A stretch of 64,000 nt of DNA from contig CAVYLN010000001.1 of the NCBI GenBank assembly GCA_963769435.1, positions 186,001-250,000 of the forward strand. Direction: 5' to 3'. Positions 62,192-64,000 of the stretch are shown in pieces (positions within the stretch are counted from its first letter, which is position 1; every line of letters starts with the position of its first letter). The stretch is from JADKAV01 sp963769435. GTDB taxonomy: Bacteria; Actinomycetota; Actinomycetes; S36-B12; UBA10799. A program made the position numbers and the translations under genes. The notes beneath the pieces were generated by a model. It was not told where the DNA came from and ran no database searches. It saw only the letters and a list, made by a program, of their open reading frames with translations.

Positions 62192-63618
62192 ATGGCCAGC
62201 ACTGTCACCGAACGCACCGAACACGCCCGCGCCCTCGTGCGCTCAATGCGCGTGACGCAACCCTCCGTTCCCCGTCCCCCGGGTCCCAACGGCGTTCGGG
62301 CGATGCTGACCATGATGGCCGGCAGGCGGGCACCGCACGAGTTCTTCGAGGGGCTCTCGGACAGGCATCAGCCAGTGGTCCACGTCGCGCTCGCCGGCGA
62401 GCACGTCCATGTGCTGTTCTCCCCGGAGGCGATCTGGGACGTCTTCGTCACGAACGGCCGGCACACGCGCAAGAGCCGTGGACTCATCCTGACCCGACCC
62501 CTGCTCGGCGACGGGCTGCTGACCGCGGACGGCGCCACCCACCTGCGCCATCGGCGGGCCATCCAACCGCTCTTCCACAACAAGCGGATCGATGGCTACG
62601 TCGGTCAGATGGTCGCGGCCAGCGCCACGACCAGCAGATCGTGGCGCGACGGAGCACCGGATCGACCTGACCCAGGCCATGTCCGAACTCACGCTGGATG
62701 TGATCGGGCGAACGATCTTCGGGCTCGATCTCAGGTCCGAGGCCCAGGGGATGGCGCAGGCACTGAACACGGTCCTGGAGGGCTTCGCCCACGGGATCGG
62801 ACCGCTGGCCTCGCCCCTCTCGCGGGTCCCCACGGCCAGGCGTCAGCGCGAGATCGAGGCGATCCAGGATCTCGATGGGATCGTCGACGACATGATCGCG
62901 GCCCGCATCGAGGCGATCGAACAGGGCCACGTGGGCAGTGACCTGCTCACCATGCTGCTGACGTCGACCGACGACGAGGGCCAACCGTCCTTCACCGCCC
63001 AGGAGGTCAGGGACGAAGCCATGACTCTGGTACTGGCCGGCCACGAGACAACCGCATTGACGCTGACCTGGACATGGCATCTGCTGTCGTCGAATCCGCA
63101 GTGGCGGGCGTGGGTCGAAGACGAGGTGGACGCACTCGGCGACGAGCCGGTTCAGGCCGACGACCTTCCCCGGCTACCCAGAACCCATGCGGTCATCGCT
63201 GAGTCGATGCGCCTGCATCCCCCGGCGTGGATCATCGGCCGATGGCTCGACACCGACCTGCGGGTCGGCGGCTGGGACCTGCCGCGAGGCAGCGTGGTGC
63301 TCGCCTCGCAGTACGCGATGCACCGCGACCGGCGGTTCTGGCCGCATGCTGACGCAGTTCCGGCCGGATCGCTGGTTGCGTGAGGGGCGTTTCGACGAAC
63401 GGGCACCGCGGGTGCCCCGCGGGGTCTGGTTCCCATTCGGCTTCGGAACCCGTCGCTGCATCGGCGAGCATTTCGCGTGGACGGAAGCCGTGGTGTTGTT
63501 GGCGTCGCTCGCGCGCAAGTGGCGTCTGGACGTCGACGTGCCGCCGAATCCGCCGATGATGTCGGCGATCACGCTGCGGCCCGATGTCCCGATGCCGACT
63601 GTCGTCAGGGCCCGTTGA
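62192..63618 (+). CDS. Cytochrome P450 (two apparent frameshifts)
   Basis: About 474 aa after removing two bases. Monooxygenase with VLAGHETTALTLTW (I-helix, O2 activation), HAVIAESMRLHPPAW (ExxR), FWPHADQFRPDRW-like block, and haem loop FPFGFGTRRCIGEHFAW with the Cys ligand. The N-terminal SVPRPPGPNG and HEFFEGLSDRHQPVVHV are typical of bacterial CYPs near CYP120/CYP110. Frame changes at 62648-62656 and 63351-63356. Redox partner genes are absent nearby. A carotenoid or retinoid substrate is possible but unsupported. Confidence 0.85.
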
Positions 63619-64000
63619 GTGGACCCGCATCTGGAATGGTGGCGTTCGGTCGGCGACGGCGACGAGCCGCACGATCCGATCCTCGTGATGGTCGTCGCCG
63701 ACGACCCGGACGCGGTGTCGGCCCTGCCGGTGGACCACGGATCCCGCTGGCGCGAGCGGACTCGGGCCGGGAAGACGGCCACCGCGCGTGTCGCCGAGCA
63801 TCTTGGCGTCCCGATCCACTTCGCCGACACCGATGAACTCCCCACCGGACACGACCTGATCCTGCTCGGCGAGGTGGGCCGCGGCATGACGTCCCTGGCC
63901 TCACAGGTCGCCTGTACCCACCTCAACGCGGAGCCGCAGACGGTGGTGGGTTTCGGCAGCGGCATCTCCGACATCGAATGGATGCGCAAGGTGTCCGCGG
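63619..64000 (+). CDS. CobT-like (nicotinate-nucleotide:dimethylbenzimidazole phosphoribosyltransferase family) protein, partial
   Basis: The first 127 residues, running off the right edge; GTG 63619 directly follows the P450 stop. ILLGEVGRGMTSLASQVA and VVGFGSGISDIEWMRKV align well with the CobT core GDMGIGNTTAAA and VVGFGTGIDDAGWARK as I recall them from M. tuberculosis CobT. Differences: the GIGNTT loop reads GRGMTS, and the N-terminal PRGALGSLE and DHGV parts are shortened or altered. It may be a paralogue with another base or a non-catalytic form. A cobalamin link with the ECF operon is attractive. Confidence 0.6.
   Translation, partial: MDPHLEWWRSVGDGDEPHDPILVMVVADDPDAVSALPVDHGSRWRERTRAGKTATARVAEHLGVPIHFADTDELPTGHDLILLGEVGRGMTSLASQVACTHLNAEPQTVVGFGSGISDIEWMRKVSA

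Noticed and set aside
4633..63618. Programmed +1 frameshifting as the cause of the split genes
   Set aside because: The 12 sites share no slippery heptamer, rare codon, stop codon or downstream structure, and they hit unrelated genes including ctaD. Random inserted bases in the assembly explain them better.
1..64000. Mobile element, prophage, CRISPR array, tRNA or rRNA genes
   Set aside because: No transposase, integrase, direct-repeat array or cloverleaf/rRNA sequence was recognised; conserved synteny also argues against recent insertion.

Overview
The window is high-GC actinobacterial chromosome (Actinomycetota). Genes are densely packed, start at ATG or GTG, and very often overlap by 4 nt (ATGA/GTGA). 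Marker genes are typical of aerobic actinomycetes: a qcrCAB/ctaCDEF bc1-aa3 respiratory cluster, PimB and MptA mannosyltransferases, a PASTA serine/threonine kinase, type II DAHP synthase, a DnaQ-UvrC fusion and a PspA-PspAA-HtpX-PspAB set. From memory of the Mycobacterium tuberculosis map, the order and strands of metF-idsA-mptA-pknL-aroG-plsC-(SRPBCC genes)-fadD15-pimB-NlpC/P60-dnaQ/uvrC-trpD-ctaE-qcrCAB-ctaF-ctaC-hesB follow Rv2172c to Rv2204c closely, so this is an old conserved core with lineage-specific insertions. The order or family within the actinomycetes cannot be fixed from the sequence alone. No tRNA, rRNA, CRISPR, transposase or phage gene was seen.

Layout. 1-2.7 kb: gamma, alpha and beta subunits of a 2-oxoacid:ferredoxin oxidoreductase (beta runs off the left edge). 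2.7-16 kb: a split carotenoid locus (ybaK, crtA-like, cruF, cruG, crtD-like, idsA, crtI, crtB, crtYc, crtYd) mixed with metF, a CDP-alcohol phosphatidyltransferase, a VanX-like dipeptidase and mptA. Together these genes suggest a monocyclic, 1'-hydroxylated and glycosylated carotenoid of the phleixanthophyll/myxol/salinixanthin type. 16-34 kb: pknL, aroG, plsC, a two-component system, fadD15, membrane and cytosolic glycosyltransferases, and an NlpC/P60-like protein whose catalytic Cys is Ser. 34-47 kb: the DnaQ-UvrC fusion, trpD, the respiratory supercomplex genes and an L,D-transpeptidase. 47-50.8 kb: an odd cysteine-desulfurase-like protein paired with a TusA-like protein, then aat, an A-type Fe-S carrier and nadA. 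50.8-55.3 kb: the PspA set, a DUF3043 protein and an aldo/keto reductase. 55.4-61 kb: a cobalamin riboswitch leading into an operon of two exported proteins and a complete ECF transporter. 61-64 kb: a small exported protein, an alpha/beta hydrolase, a cytochrome P450 and the start of a CobT-like gene.

Most interesting system: the riboswitch operon at 55.4-61 kb. Its first exported protein looks like an alpha/alpha barrel of the prenyltransferase/transcobalamin fold. The second is an exported, membrane-anchored partner. Both precede EcfT, a fused double ATPase and an S component. I propose a two-piece transcobalamin-like cobalamin capture system.

Sequence quality: nine conserved genes are each broken by one to three frameshifts, 12 sites in all. 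Every one has the sense of a single inserted base, and essential ctaD is among them. This is best read as insertion error in the assembly, not gene decay. Coordinates for those genes span the whole reconstructed gene.
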